Of a DNA stretch of 37,983 nt, positions 9,973-17,855 are shown piece after piece. The notes beneath the pieces are model-generated. The model did no database searches and was not told the DNA's origin. It saw only the letters and a program-made list of their open reading frames with translations. Origin of the DNA: Stenotrophomonas maltophilia (GTDB lineage Bacteria; Pseudomonadota; Gammaproteobacteria; Xanthomonadales; Xanthomonadaceae); contig NZ_RXLZ01000048.1 in assembly GCF_003970865.1 (NCBI RefSeq), positions 1 through 37,983 on the forward strand. The letters run 5' to 3'. The translations under genes were made by a program, and so were the position numbers. Numbering within the stretch: the first letter of the stretch is position 1; the number at the start of each line of letters is the position of its first letter.

Positions 9973-10647
9973 TCAGCGCTTGCCCGTACGCCGGTACACG
10001 CCATTGAAGCGCACGTTCATGCCACCGCATTCGCTGTTGTCGGCCACGATCAGCACCTCACCCAGCGAATGCACGCGCACCTTGCAGGTGTCCTCAACGA
10101 ACTCGACGTCGGCACCACGCGGCGCGGCGCGCGCTTCCACCTGGCCCAGGTTCGGCCCGTAGGGACGCTGCTCCGGCGTGGGATTGGCAGAGGGCCAGTA
10201 GGCGTCCCCCTCCACATGCAGTTGCCCACCCTGCACGGTGATGCGCAGTCCGTTGTCGCCATCCTTCCAGTCGCCCGCCCAGTCCCGCAGCGACGGTACG
10301 ACCACCGGCAACGCCTGCAGCTTGCTGCGGTCCACCCAGCCGGCACTGCCACCCACCTTGTTCGGGAAGAACGCGCAGCGGTAGCGGCCAAGATCACGCC
10401 CGGTCACCACGGTATCGCCGTTGACCACATAGCTGCGCTGGCGGCAGGCCGGTTCGCCCTTGGCCGGGCAGCCGTCCATGTCGCCAAGCAGGTACAGACG
10501 GGGTGCATCGACGACCCTCGCCAGCGCGAACCGGCTCTGTTCGGAAGGGAACGCACCGTTGCGGCAGGCGCCATCGCCCGCGATGCCAGCAGCGAAGGCG
10601 GACGCCGGCAGCAATGCGGCCAGCAGGCAGATCGAACGCAGGAGCAT
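9973..10647 (-). CDS. Exported protein of unknown function
   Basis: 224 residues with a clear Sec signal peptide (MLLRSICLLAALLPASAFA, then AGIAG). The mature part has six cysteines, arguing for disulfides in the periplasm. Residues about 90-115 (RYRCAFFPNKVGGSAGWVDRSKL) resemble the end of a bacterial SH3-like domain, where GWV-type turns are common. The C-terminal half (ITVQGGQLHVEGDAYW and the segment ending NVRFNGVYRRTGKR) looks like a small beta-barrel or lipocalin-like sheet, by pattern only. It is probably co-directional and co-transcribed with the gene ending at 10687 (39-base gap), with that gene upstream. I recognise no named family. Confidence 0.7.
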   Translation of the reverse strand: MLLRSICLLAALLPASAFAAGIAGDGACRNGAFPSEQSRFALARVVDAPRLYLLGDMDGCPAKGEPACRQRSYVVNGDTVVTGRDLGRYRCAFFPNKVGGSAGWVDRSKLQALPVVVPSLRDWAGDWKDGDNGLRITVQGGQLHVEGDAYWPSANPTPEQRPYGPNLGQVEARAAPRGADVEFVEDTCKVRVHSLGEVLIVADNSECGGMNVRFNGVYRRTGKR

Positions 10648-10686
10648 GGCAGCACTACCGATGGGGAGCCGGCAGGATATACCGGC

Positions 10687-11205
10687 CTACTTCACCTGCG
10701 ATGCATCACCGGCATCCTGCTCCTGGGAGAACCGCAGCGCACGCTGCCGCTGTTCGGCACTGAGCTCCGGCGGTGGCCGCGCCACCGCGGCCTGGATCTG
10801 CGCCGGTCCGCCGGTGAGTTTGTTGATCCCCTTGGCCGCCGCCATCACACCCTTGACCACGCCCATCATGATGTAGCCGCCGCCCATGCTGACCTGCTCC
10901 GGCGATGGCGGTTCGCTCCAGTCGCGGCTGAAGCGGTTGTCGCCGAACTTCACCGGGTTCTTGAAGCGGTACAGATCCAGCGGCTCGTCTTCCGGCTTGA
11001 GCGCACGCACTTCGCCGAGGGTGGTGACGTTGTCCTGCGGCAGGGCGGTGGAGATCGGTGCGGTGGCTACTGCCGGGGCATCGGCAGGGGGAACCGGTGC
11101 AGGATCGGGCACTGCCACTGGCGTGGCCTGCTGCGCCTGCGCGATGCCGGCCAGCAGCATGCCGGCCAGGAGGGCTCCCTGCGTTCCACGTCGTGCCACA
11201 GCCAT
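10687..11205 (-). CDS. Exported Pro/Ala-rich protein of unknown function
   Basis: 172 residues. The N-terminus (MAVARRGTQGALLAGMLLAGIAQAQ) is a signal peptide with a likely AQA cleavage site. A Pro/Ala-rich linker of about 35 residues follows, then a conserved-looking core (residues about 70-140) including LYRFKNPVKFGDNRFSRDW and MGGGYIMMGVVKGVMAAAKG, a glycine/methionine-rich hydrophobic stretch that may associate with membrane. A charged tail ends the protein. AGGGTGG lies just before the ATG at 11205. It is probably the first gene of a two-gene unit with the exported protein ending at 9973. Function is not recognisable. Confidence 0.65.
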   Translation of the reverse strand: MAVARRGTQGALLAGMLLAGIAQAQQATPVAVPDPAPVPPADAPAVATAPISTALPQDNVTTLGEVRALKPEDEPLDLYRFKNPVKFGDNRFSRDWSEPPSPEQVSMGGGYIMMGVVKGVMAAAKGINKLTGGPAQIQAAVARPPPELSAEQRQRALRFSQEQDAGDASQVK

Positions 11206-11349
11206 CCACCCTGTTGGTTGCGTCCAGCGCCCAAGGATACGGATGCCGGCTTCAGATTTCGTTGCTGCACTGGCAGCTGTTCAGCCAAGGGAGATGCAGC
11301 GACGCCACGGGACGCGAGCACTGAACGGTTCACGCCCTCCGCGTGCGGT

Positions 11350-11366
11350 GTCTCACATCCTGAGAC
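11350..11366. promoter_or_regulatory. 17-bp dyad (GTCTCA-N5-TGAGAC) before the helicase gene
   Basis: Perfect 6-base arms GTCTCA and TGAGAC around CATCC. It sits 52 bases before the preferred helicase ATG and directly against an alternative GTG at 11367. It could be an operator or a small hairpin in the leader. It does not match the xanthomonad LexA-type sites I know. Confidence 0.35.
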
Positions 11367-11417
11367 GTGAGTGTGGTGCCATGTGATCCCTCGCAATCCG
11401 TCCCGGCTCCATCTTTC

Positions 11418-13907
11418 ATGGCTTACGAACTCGCCAAGCGCACCGCCGATGCCGAGCAGAAGCTCGCCACCCGCGATGGCCTGCCCGCCCGCGACGGCGC
11501 CCTGCTCAGCGCGCGCCTGCAGCGCCGCTACCAGGACCGCATCACCGGCAGCTTCGCCATTCCCGGCCGCGAAGGCCGCTATGCGCCCATTCCCGATTCG
11601 GTACCGCCGGCCCTGTCCGCCGCGCTGAAGGCACGTGGCATCGAACAGCTCTACAGCCATCAGGCCGAAGCCTGGGAGGCCAGCCAGCGCGGCGAGCATG
11701 TGGCCATCGTCACTCCTACCGCCAGCGGCAAGTCGCTGTGCTACACCCTGCCGGTGGTCAGCGCCGCGATGCAGGACAAGGCCAAGGCGCTGTACCTGTT
11801 CCCGACCAAGGCACTGGCCCAGGACCAGGTGGCCGAGCTGCTGGAACTCAACCGCGCCGGCGACCTGGGCGTAAAGGCCTTCACCTTCGATGGCGACACC
11901 CCCGGCGATGCGCGTCAGGCGATCCGCCTGCATGGCGACATCGTGGTCTCCAACCCGGACATGCTGCACCAGGCCATCCTGCCGCATCACACCAAGTGGG
12001 CGCAGTTCTTCGAGAACCTGCGCTACATCGTCATCGACGAGGTGCATACCTACCGCGGCGTGTTCGGCAGCCACGTCACCAACGTGCTGCGCCGGCTCAA
12101 GCGCATCTGTGCATTCTACGGTGTGCAACCGCAGTTCATCCTGTGCTCGGCCACCATCGGCAACCCGCAGGCGCATGCCGAAGCGCTGATCGAGGCACCG
12201 GTCACCGCCATCACCGAATCCGGCGCACCCAGCGGGCCCAAGCAGGTGCTGCTGTGGAACCCGCCGGTAATCAATCCGGACCTCGGCCTGCGTGCCTCGG
12301 CACGATCGCAGAGCAACCGCATCGCACGCATCGCGATCAAGTCCGGGCTGAAGACCCTGGTGTTCGCGCAGACACGTTTGATGGTGGAAGTGCTGACCAA
12401 GTACCTGAAGGACATCTTCGACCACGACCCGCGCAAACCGCCGCGCATCCGCGCCTACCGCGGTGGCTACCTACCCACCGAACGCCGCGAGACCGAGCGC
12501 GCGATGCGCGCCGGCAACATCGACGGCATCGTCAGCACTTCGGCGCTGGAACTGGGCGTGGATATCGGCAGCCTGGACGTGGTCATCCTCAACGGCTACC
12601 CCGGCAGCGTGGCCGCCACCTGGCAGCGCTTCGGCCGCGCCGGCCGCCGCCAGCAGCCCGCGCTGGGGGTGATGGTGGCCAGCTCGCAACCGCTGGACCA
12701 GTACGTGGTGCGGCATCCGGATTTCTTCGCCGAGGCCTCGCCCGAGCACGCGCGCATCGCGCCGGACCAGCCGCTGATCCTGTTCGACCATATCCGCTGC
12801 GCGGCCTTCGAACTGCCGTTCCGGGTCGGTGATGGCTTCGGCCCGATCGACCCGGAAGTATTCCTGGAAGCGCTGGCTGAAACCGAAGTGATCCACCGCG
12901 AGGGCGAGCGCTGGGAGTGGATCGCCGACAGTTATCCCGCCAACGCGGTCAGCCTGCGCGCGGTGGCCGACGGCAACTTCGTGGTGGTCGACCGCAGCGA
13001 TGGCCGCCAGCAGATCATCGCCGAAGTGGACTATTCCGCCGCCGCGCTCACCCTGTACGAAGGCGCCATCCACATGGTGCAGTCCACCCCGTACCAGGTG
13101 GAGACGCTGGACTGGGACGGCCGCAAGGCCTACGTCACCCGCACGCATGTGGATTACTACACCGACAGCATCGACTTCACCAAGCTCAAGGTGCTGGACC
13201 GCTTCGATGGCGGCGTGGCCGGCCGTGGCGATTCGCACCATGGCGAAGTGCACGTGGTGCGTCGCGTGGCTGGCTACAAGAAGATCCGCTATTACACCCA
13301 CGAGAACATCGGCTACGGGCCGGTGAATCTGCCCGACCAGGAACTGCACACCACTGCGGTGTGGTGGCAGCTGCCGCAGGCGCTGCTGCTGCGCGCCTTC
13401 GCCAGCAAGCAGGATGCGCTGGATGGCTTCCTTGGCGCAGCCTACGCGCTGCACATCGTCGCCACCGTGGCGGTGATGGCCGATGCGCGCGACCTGCAGA
13501 AGTCGGTGGGCAACGGCGATGGTCCCTGGTTCGCGATCGCCGACCAGAGCGGCCGTGGCCAGCTGCGCGGCAGCGAGGGCGATCCCGGCGTTGTCGAGCT
13601 GCTGCAGGAGTTCGTGCCCACCGTGTACCTGTACGACAACTTCCCCGGCGGCGTCGGCCTCAGCGAACCGCTGTGGCTGCGCCAGGCCGAGCTGGTGCAG
13701 CGCGCGCGCGAACTGGTGCAGCGCTGCGACTGCAAGGCCGGCTGCCCGGCCTGCGTCGGCCCGGTGCTGGCTGCACAGGAAGAAGATGAGACTTCGCCGC
13801 GTGCGCTGGCGCTACGCGTGCTCGACCTGTTCGACGCAGAAGCCTGCCAGCACGTGCCCGACGTGGTGGTGACCACGCGCGATCCGATGGAGCTGCTGGC
13901 ACCGTGA
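11418..13907 (+). CDS. DEAD/DEAH-box repair helicase with DUF1998 Cys domain (MrfA/YprA type)
   Basis: 829-residue superfamily 2 helicase. From ATG 11418: Walker A TPTASGKS at 99-106, DEVH box at 207-210, motif III SAT at 244-246 and the motif VI region QRFGRAGRRQQ. A C-terminal DUF1998-type zinc site has four cysteines, CDCKAGCPACVG at about 770-781. This architecture is that of B. subtilis MrfA (YprA) and the related Hrq1 helicases. MrfA translocates 3'-5' and works with the exonuclease MrfB in a UvrABC-independent repair route for mitomycin C damage. The next gene overlaps by four bases (GTGA) and encodes the MrfB-type nuclease, which supports the call. An in-frame GTG at 11367 would add 17 residues; I prefer the ATG because MAYELAK begins the conserved-looking part, but no strong ribosome site decides it. 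Confidence 0.9.
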   Translation: MAYELAKRTADAEQKLATRDGLPARDGALLSARLQRRYQDRITGSFAIPGREGRYAPIPDSVPPALSAALKARGIEQLYSHQAEAWEASQRGEHVAIVTPTASGKSLCYTLPVVSAAMQDKAKALYLFPTKALAQDQVAELLELNRAGDLGVKAFTFDGDTPGDARQAIRLHGDIVVSNPDMLHQAILPHHTKWAQFFENLRYIVIDEVHTYRGVFGSHVTNVLRRLKRICAFYGVQPQFILCSATIGNPQAHAEALIEAPVTAITESGAPSGPKQVLLWNPPVINPDLGLRASARSQSNRIARIAIKSGLKTLVFAQTRLMVEVLTKYLKDIFDHDPRKPPRIRAYRGGYLPTERRETERAMRAGNIDGIVSTSALELGVDIGSLDVVILNGYPGSVAATWQRFGRAGRRQQPALGVMVASSQPLDQYVVRHPDFFAEASPEHARIAPDQPLILFDHIRCAAFELPFRVGDGFGPIDPEVFLEALAETEVIHREGERWEWIADSYPANAVSLRAVADGNFVVVDRSDGRQQIIAEVDYSAAALTLYEGAIHMVQSTPYQVETLDWDGRKAYVTRTHVDYYTDSIDFTKLKVLDRFDGGVAGRGDSHHGEVHVVRRVAGYKKIRYYTHENIGYGPVNLPDQELHTTAVWWQLPQALLLRAFASKQDALDGFLGAAYALHIVATVAVMADARDLQKSVGNGDGPWFAIADQSGRGQLRGSEGDPGVVELLQEFVPTVYLYDNFPGGVGLSEPLWLRQAELVQRARELVQRCDCKAGCPACVGPVLAAQEEDETSPRALALRVLDLFDAEACQHVPDVVVTTRDPMELLAP

Positions 13908-14926
13908 GCCTGAGCCTGGACAAGCTGCGCCTGCTGCGCAGGCAGGCCGGCGACCCGAAGGCGAGTACACCGGCCGCGCCGGACGTGCCCCCTGCGCCAC
14001 CGGCACCCGTGGCCGCCAACGATGCGCGGCAACCACCGGCCGAGCGTTCGGTGTTCGCCTGGGTCGAACAGGAAATCCGCCACAAGCCGACCGGCGCTGC
14101 GGCCTCCACACCGGCACCCGCACCGTTGCGTCGGCCGGAAGTGGGCAGCCTGCATCGCCTGCTTGGCCTGCGTTCGCGCGGTGGAGCCGCGCCGGCGCGC
14201 GCCAGTGCACAGGATCGTCAGCTACCCGGCGAGGAAATCGCACCGGGCCTGTTCCTGATCGAATCGCTGCAGCCGCAACCGATCCCGACCGCCCCGCTGT
14301 CACTGGCCTTCGCCAAGCGCGAAGACCAGCACGTGGCCGCACGCGATCTGCTGTTCTTCGATACCGAGACCACCGGCCTGGCCGGTGGCACCGGCACCCG
14401 CGCCTTCATGATCGGCGCTGCGGACTGGCATGTGTGCCCACAACGCGGCGAAGGCCTGCGCATCCGCCAGCTGCTGATGGCGACGATGGCCGCCGAGGAC
14501 GCGATGCTGGCCACCTTCGCCACCTGGCTGCAGCCGTCCACCGTGTTCTGCAGCTACAACGGCCGCAGCTACGATGCGCCGCTGCTGAAGGCACGCTATC
14601 GACTGGCCCGCCAGCGTTGCCCGATCTCCGCACTGGATCACGTCGACCTGCTTTACCCGACCCGCCGCCGCTATCGCGGCACGTGGGAGAACTGCAAGCT
14701 GTCCACCATCGAACGCCAGCTGCTGCGCGTGGTGCGCGAGGACGACCTGCCCGGTTCTGAAGCGCCGGGCGCATGGCTGCGCTTCCTGCGCGGCGGCGAT
14801 GCGGTGAACCTGCGCCGGGTGGCCGACCACAATCACCAGGACGTGGTGACCCTGGCCCTGCTGCTGCAGCGGCTGGTGCGCGAGGAGCAACGCGAGCGCG
14901 AGACGCTGGCATTGGTCCGGCAGTAG
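13904..14926 (+). CDS. RNase H-like DEDDh 3'-5' exonuclease (MrfB/YprB type)
   Basis: 340 residues, starting at GTG 13904 in a GTGA overlap with the helicase stop. A Pro/Ala-rich N-terminal region (1-105) leads into an RNase H-like exonuclease domain: Exo I LLFFDTETTGL with D153 and E155, Exo II SYNGRSYDAPLLKARY with D224, and Exo III HNHQDVVTLA with H309 and D313, i.e. a DEDDh arrangement. LLYPTRRRYRGTWENCKLS is typical of the YprB family. In B. subtilis MrfB the equivalent acidic residues are needed for the mitomycin repair pathway. Translational coupling to the helicase suggests a two-protein complex that unwinds and resects damaged DNA. The ORF ends 66 bases before the next gene. Confidence 0.88.
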   Translation: MSLSLDKLRLLRRQAGDPKASTPAAPDVPPAPPAPVAANDARQPPAERSVFAWVEQEIRHKPTGAAASTPAPAPLRRPEVGSLHRLLGLRSRGGAAPARASAQDRQLPGEEIAPGLFLIESLQPQPIPTAPLSLAFAKREDQHVAARDLLFFDTETTGLAGGTGTRAFMIGAADWHVCPQRGEGLRIRQLLMATMAAEDAMLATFATWLQPSTVFCSYNGRSYDAPLLKARYRLARQRCPISALDHVDLLYPTRRRYRGTWENCKLSTIERQLLRVVREDDLPGSEAPGAWLRFLRGGDAVNLRRVADHNHQDVVTLALLLQRLVREEQRERETLALVRQ

Positions 14927-14992
14927 GCGTTGACGCGGCCTGACGGCGGCAGCGGTGACACTGCCGCCACCATCCACGCCTGGAGCCCGACG

Positions 14993-15307
14993 ATGCGCCT
15001 CAATCCCCTGGTCCTGCTCGCCATCCTGCCCTTGGCCGCCTGCAGTCACGCTGGCAGCAGCACCTCCCACGATCCCGCGCCAGCACCCGTGGCCGATGCC
15101 GCGCACGAATGCAGGCCGGAGGCGCTGGACGCCTTCACCGGCAAGACCGCCGACGAAGCCACGATCAAGAAGCTGGTGGCTGACAGCGGCGCGCGCGGTG
15201 CACGGGTGGTCAAGCCCGGCATGGCGGTGACCATGGACTTCCGCCAGGACCGTGTGACCGTGCAGGTGGATGCGCAGAACCGCATCGAGCGCGCCAGCTG
15301 CGGTTGA
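14993..15307 (+). CDS. I78-family peptidase-inhibitor-like lipoprotein (copy 1)
   Basis: 104 residues from ATG 14993, chosen because GGAG lies about 8 bases upstream and because it begins a lipoprotein signal (MRLNPLVLLAILPLAAC, lipobox LAAC); a longer frame starting at 14930 has no such signal. The mature core fits the peptidase inhibitor I78 family: an ECRPEAL cysteine near the start, a GKTADEATIKKL helix, RVVKPGMAVTMDFRQDRV as the inhibitory strand-loop region, and a terminal CG with the second cysteine for a disulfide. I78 proteins are potato-inhibitor-I-like serine protease inhibitors. As an outer-membrane lipoprotein it could protect the periplasm from self or foreign proteases. Two divergent paralogues lie at 26557 and 28010. 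Confidence 0.78.
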   Translation: MRLNPLVLLAILPLAACSHAGSSTSHDPAPAPVADAAHECRPEALDAFTGKTADEATIKKLVADSGARGARVVKPGMAVTMDFRQDRVTVQVDAQNRIERASCG

Positions 15308-15317
15308 TCGGCCCGGG

Positions 15318-15341
15318 GTAGTGCCGACCGCTGGCCGGCAC
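15318..15341 (+). repeat. GTAG-headed REP palindrome, first of an inverted pair
   Basis: Starts GTAGTGCCGACCGC and continues TGGCCGGCA, an imperfect GCCGGCC-type stem. With the oppositely oriented copy at 15349-15371 it forms a large inverted repeat between the convergent I78 lipoprotein and M56 peptidase genes. The pair could fold into one long hairpin and act as a bidirectional transcript end. Confidence 0.85.
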
Positions 15342-15348
15342 CCCACAT

Positions 15349-15371
15349 TGCCGGCCAGCGGCCGGCACTAC
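15349..15371 (-). repeat. GTAG-headed REP palindrome, second of an inverted pair
   Basis: Reverse orientation of the same GCCGGCC-stem element (GTAGTGCCGGCCGC on the minus strand). It ends four bases before the stop codon of the M56 peptidase gene. Near-perfect partner of 15318-15341. Confidence 0.85.
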
Positions 15372-15374
15372 CGA

Positions 15375-17357
15375 TCAGAGCCGCTCGGCCTTGCCGCTGG
15401 CCAGTGCGCGCGCGATCACCTGCTGTGCCTGCTGCGATGCCTGCGCATGCACGCGTGCCTGGCGCTCACCCAGCGCGGCCTGCTGGTTGCCCAGTGCCGC
15501 CTGGCGGCTGGCCAGTTCAGACTGCTGGCTGGCCAAGCGCTGCATGTCACGGGTGCGGCCGGACTGCGCGGCCTCGCTGCGGGCTTCCTGCATCGCACGA
15601 CGTGCCTCGGCGGCGGCCTCGCGTGCAGCCTCCCGCGCAACGGTCATATCGCGGGTTGCACCGCGCGCGGCATTCGCCGCTTCCGCAGCTGCCTCACGGT
15701 TGATGTCGTGGGCGGCCATCGCGCTGCGCGCTACCTCAGCGGCGGCCAGCGCAAGGCGGCGTGACTCCTCGCCCTGCAGGCGGCCCATCTCACCCATCTG
15801 CCTGCCGAGTTCGCCCTGCTCGCGACCCAGCGCACTCTGCTGGCGGCCCAGTTCGCTCTGCTGGCGACCGAGGTCTGCGGCGCCGCTGTAGGCGCGCTGC
15901 AAGGCCTGGATCAGCATCGGGTCGCGCACCACATAGCGCTTGTCGCCCTGGCGGAACCACAGCGCCGGGCCCTTGCCGAGCTGCCGGCGGGCCACCGTCA
16001 CGTCGTCCATGCCGCCGTTGGCGAAGGTCGAGTCACCATCCACCAGCACGTAGGCCTCCCGGGGCGACTTGCCCAGATCGAGGCGACCGTAGGTGGTGAT
16101 GGACGTGGTGGTGGACGTCGTGCCGTCATGGTCCTCATCCCTGCCAGCGGCATCGTCAACATAGGCGACGTCTGCATCGTCAGGACCGGACGGTTCTTCC
16201 ATATCGGTCGGTTCGGCGGGCGGCGCGGGCGCCACCGGCACGGCCGGCACACGCGCGGACGACGGGGGTGCAGGCGGAGCCTTCGGCGGCGGCGGCACCA
16301 CGGCCTTCGGGGCGGCCGGAGGTGCGGGCGGAGCCGGCGGCACCGGCGCTGCGACCAGTCGCATCGGCGCCACGCCCACCAGCACCACGGCGGCGGTCAG
16401 CGCCATCGCCAGGATGCGCGGGCAGGCCCGGCGCGGCTGCAGCGAGAGCAGACGGCGCTTGAGGCTGGTGGTGTTCGGTGCGGCACTCGCCACGCCCAGA
16501 TGCGGCTGCGGTGCCACGCCCAGCTGCAGCAGCAGGCGACCATAAGCCTGGCGGCTGGCGCCGTGCTGGCCGACCACGGCCGCATCCACCGCTTCCTCGC
16601 GGGCCTGTGCGTATTCGCGCACCGACAGGCGCAGCAGCGGGTGGAAGAAGAACAGATGCTGGGCCAGTGCGGGCAGCAGGCCCCACTGCAGGTCACGCCG
16701 CTGCAGATGCTGCAGTTCGTGGGTCAGTGCCAGATCCAGCGCATCACCCTGCAGGGCATTGTCGCCGGCCGGCAGCAGCAGCACCGGGCGGAACGGCCCG
16801 ACCAGCTGCGGTGCATCCACCTGCGCGCTCATCCACAACCGCGGCGCAGGGCGCACGCCGTGCGCGTCGGAGGCCAGCTGCAGGGCCTGCACCAGCGCTT
16901 CGTCCTCGCAGGGATAGGCGGCGGCCAGCAGCGCCCGGCAGCGGCGCCACTCACCGAAGGTGCGCAGGGCCATCAGCAGCACGCCGGATGCCCACAGCGC
17001 AGCCAGTGCAACGGCCCACCACGCCACTGCCGGCACGTCCGCTGCGGGCATCGGCATCGTCGCCAGCAGCTGCGCCGAGGCTTCCGGTGCCAACGGGTAG
17101 ACCAGATCAGCGGCAACGTCAGTGGCGGTCATCGCCACCGCCTGCGGTGCCGGCAGCCAGGCCAACTGCAGCGGCTGGCTCCAGAACAGACCGAGCACGG
17201 CCTGCAGCGATACCAGCCACCACAGGCGGCAGCGGGTGGCCGCAGACAGCGACGGCAGCGCGCGGCACACGCCGTACACCAGGGCCACCAGCAGCACGGT
17301 CTGCAGGCTGGTCCAGCCCAGCCGTTCCAACATCGGGATCAGCATCGTGGTGTCCAT
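15375..17357 (-). CDS. M56 (BlaR1-like) membrane metallopeptidase with C-terminal coiled coil
   Basis: 660 residues. Several N-terminal membrane helices (about 16-35, 44-60 and 110-130) and one at about 314-335 frame a cytoplasmic gluzincin domain with HELQH at 213-217 and downstream E255 in REEAVDAAVV, as in the M56/BlaR1 family. After the last helix comes a long Pro/Ala-rich segment, a small domain containing YVLVDGDSTF and LWFRQGDKRYVV, then a coiled coil (roughly 490-650) built of repeated LGRQQSE-like units and Ala/Arg/Glu-rich helices. The penicillin-binding sensor domain of true BlaR1 (STxK and KTG motifs) is absent, so the signal sensed is not obviously a beta-lactam. It lies 3 bases after the BlaI-type repressor gene and should cleave or control it. 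Confidence 0.85.
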   Translation of the reverse strand: MDTTMLIPMLERLGWTSLQTVLLVALVYGVCRALPSLSAATRCRLWWLVSLQAVLGLFWSQPLQLAWLPAPQAVAMTATDVAADLVYPLAPEASAQLLATMPMPAADVPAVAWWAVALAALWASGVLLMALRTFGEWRRCRALLAAAYPCEDEALVQALQLASDAHGVRPAPRLWMSAQVDAPQLVGPFRPVLLLPAGDNALQGDALDLALTHELQHLQRRDLQWGLLPALAQHLFFFHPLLRLSVREYAQAREEAVDAAVVGQHGASRQAYGRLLLQLGVAPQPHLGVASAAPNTTSLKRRLLSLQPRRACPRILAMALTAAVVLVGVAPMRLVAAPVPPAPPAPPAAPKAVVPPPPKAPPAPPSSARVPAVPVAPAPPAEPTDMEEPSGPDDADVAYVDDAAGRDEDHDGTTSTTTSITTYGRLDLGKSPREAYVLVDGDSTFANGGMDDVTVARRQLGKGPALWFRQGDKRYVVRDPMLIQALQRAYSGAADLGRQQSELGRQQSALGREQGELGRQMGEMGRLQGEESRRLALAAAEVARSAMAAHDINREAAAEAANAARGATRDMTVAREAAREAAAEARRAMQEARSEAAQSGRTRDMQRLASQQSELASRQAALGNQQAALGERQARVHAQASQQAQQVIARALASGKAERL

Positions 17358-17360
17358 GGC

Positions 17361-17747
17361 TCAGCCCTCGTGGCGACGCGATTGGAGTTGGGCGACCAGC
17401 GCTTCCAGCTCGGCCAGTTCGTTGTCGCTGACCTGCTGGCGCTGCGACAGGTAGGCCACGAACGGCGACACCGAGCCCTGCAGGGTGTTGTCGACGAACT
17501 GGGCCACGGCACCCTGCAGCACGCTCTCCGGGCCACGGGTGGCCTGGTAGCGGTAGACGCCGTCCTGCTGCTGGCGCTGAAGATACCCCTTCGCCCGCAG
17601 CCGCTCCATCATCGTCAGCACGGTGGAACGGGCCAGGCCACGGGCCTCGCCATAGCCACTGGCGACCTCGCCGACCGTGGCCGGCGCATGTTCATCGATG
17701 TACTGCAGCAGGGCCAGCTCCTGGTCCCCGATCGTCTTGCCACGCAT
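17361..17747 (-). CDS. BlaI/MecI/CopY-family transcriptional repressor
   Basis: 128 residues, the normal size. An N-terminal winged helix (IGDQELALLQYIDEHAPATV, then EVASGYGEARGLARSTVLTMMERLRAKGYL) and a C-terminal dimerisation helix region match the BlaI/MecI family, dimeric repressors inactivated by proteolysis triggered by the partner M56 peptidase. It is followed 3 bases later by that peptidase gene. AGGGAG lies 7 bases before the ATG. Two operator-like dyads lie directly upstream (17761-17805), so it probably represses its own operon. The regulon outside the operon cannot be seen from here. Confidence 0.92.
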   Translation of the reverse strand: MRGKTIGDQELALLQYIDEHAPATVGEVASGYGEARGLARSTVLTMMERLRAKGYLQRQQQDGVYRYQATRGPESVLQGAVAQFVDNTLQGSVSPFVAYLSQRQQVSDNELAELEALVAQLQSRRHEG

Positions 17748-17760
17748 GACACCACTCCCT

Positions 17761-17805
17761 TGACTACACGTGTCGTCACTTTCTGCGTGACGACAACTGT
17801 AGTCA
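17761..17805 (-). promoter_or_regulatory. Double BlaI-type operator and blaI-like gene promoter
   Basis: Two 18-bp boxes, TGACTACACGTGTCGTCA (17761-17778) and TGACGACAACTGTAGTCA (17788-17805), separated by nine bases. Each is itself a near-palindrome of form TGACnACAnnTGTnGTCA, containing the ACA-NN-TGT core of BlaI/MecI operators, and the second is the inverted copy of the first (16 of 18 positions). On the minus strand TTGACT (17801-17806) inside the distal box can serve as a -35 element, with GAAAGT 17 bases on as a weak -10 between the boxes. Repressor binding would therefore occlude the promoter. The site is 14 bases upstream of the ATG. Confidence 0.8.
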
Positions 17806-17855
17806 ACCCCCCGGAAGTCATGAGCCGACGAACGGTAGGGCGGTGGTCGTGCCCC

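Noticed and set aside
15318..15371. Classical rho-independent terminator
   Set aside because: The hairpin potential comes from a REP pair without a following U-tract; it is listed as repeats instead, though it may still limit transcription.
15375..17747. A beta-lactam-sensing blaR1/blaI resistance module
   Set aside because: The peptidase has no penicillin-binding domain and no beta-lactamase gene is adjacent, so a resistance role is not supported.
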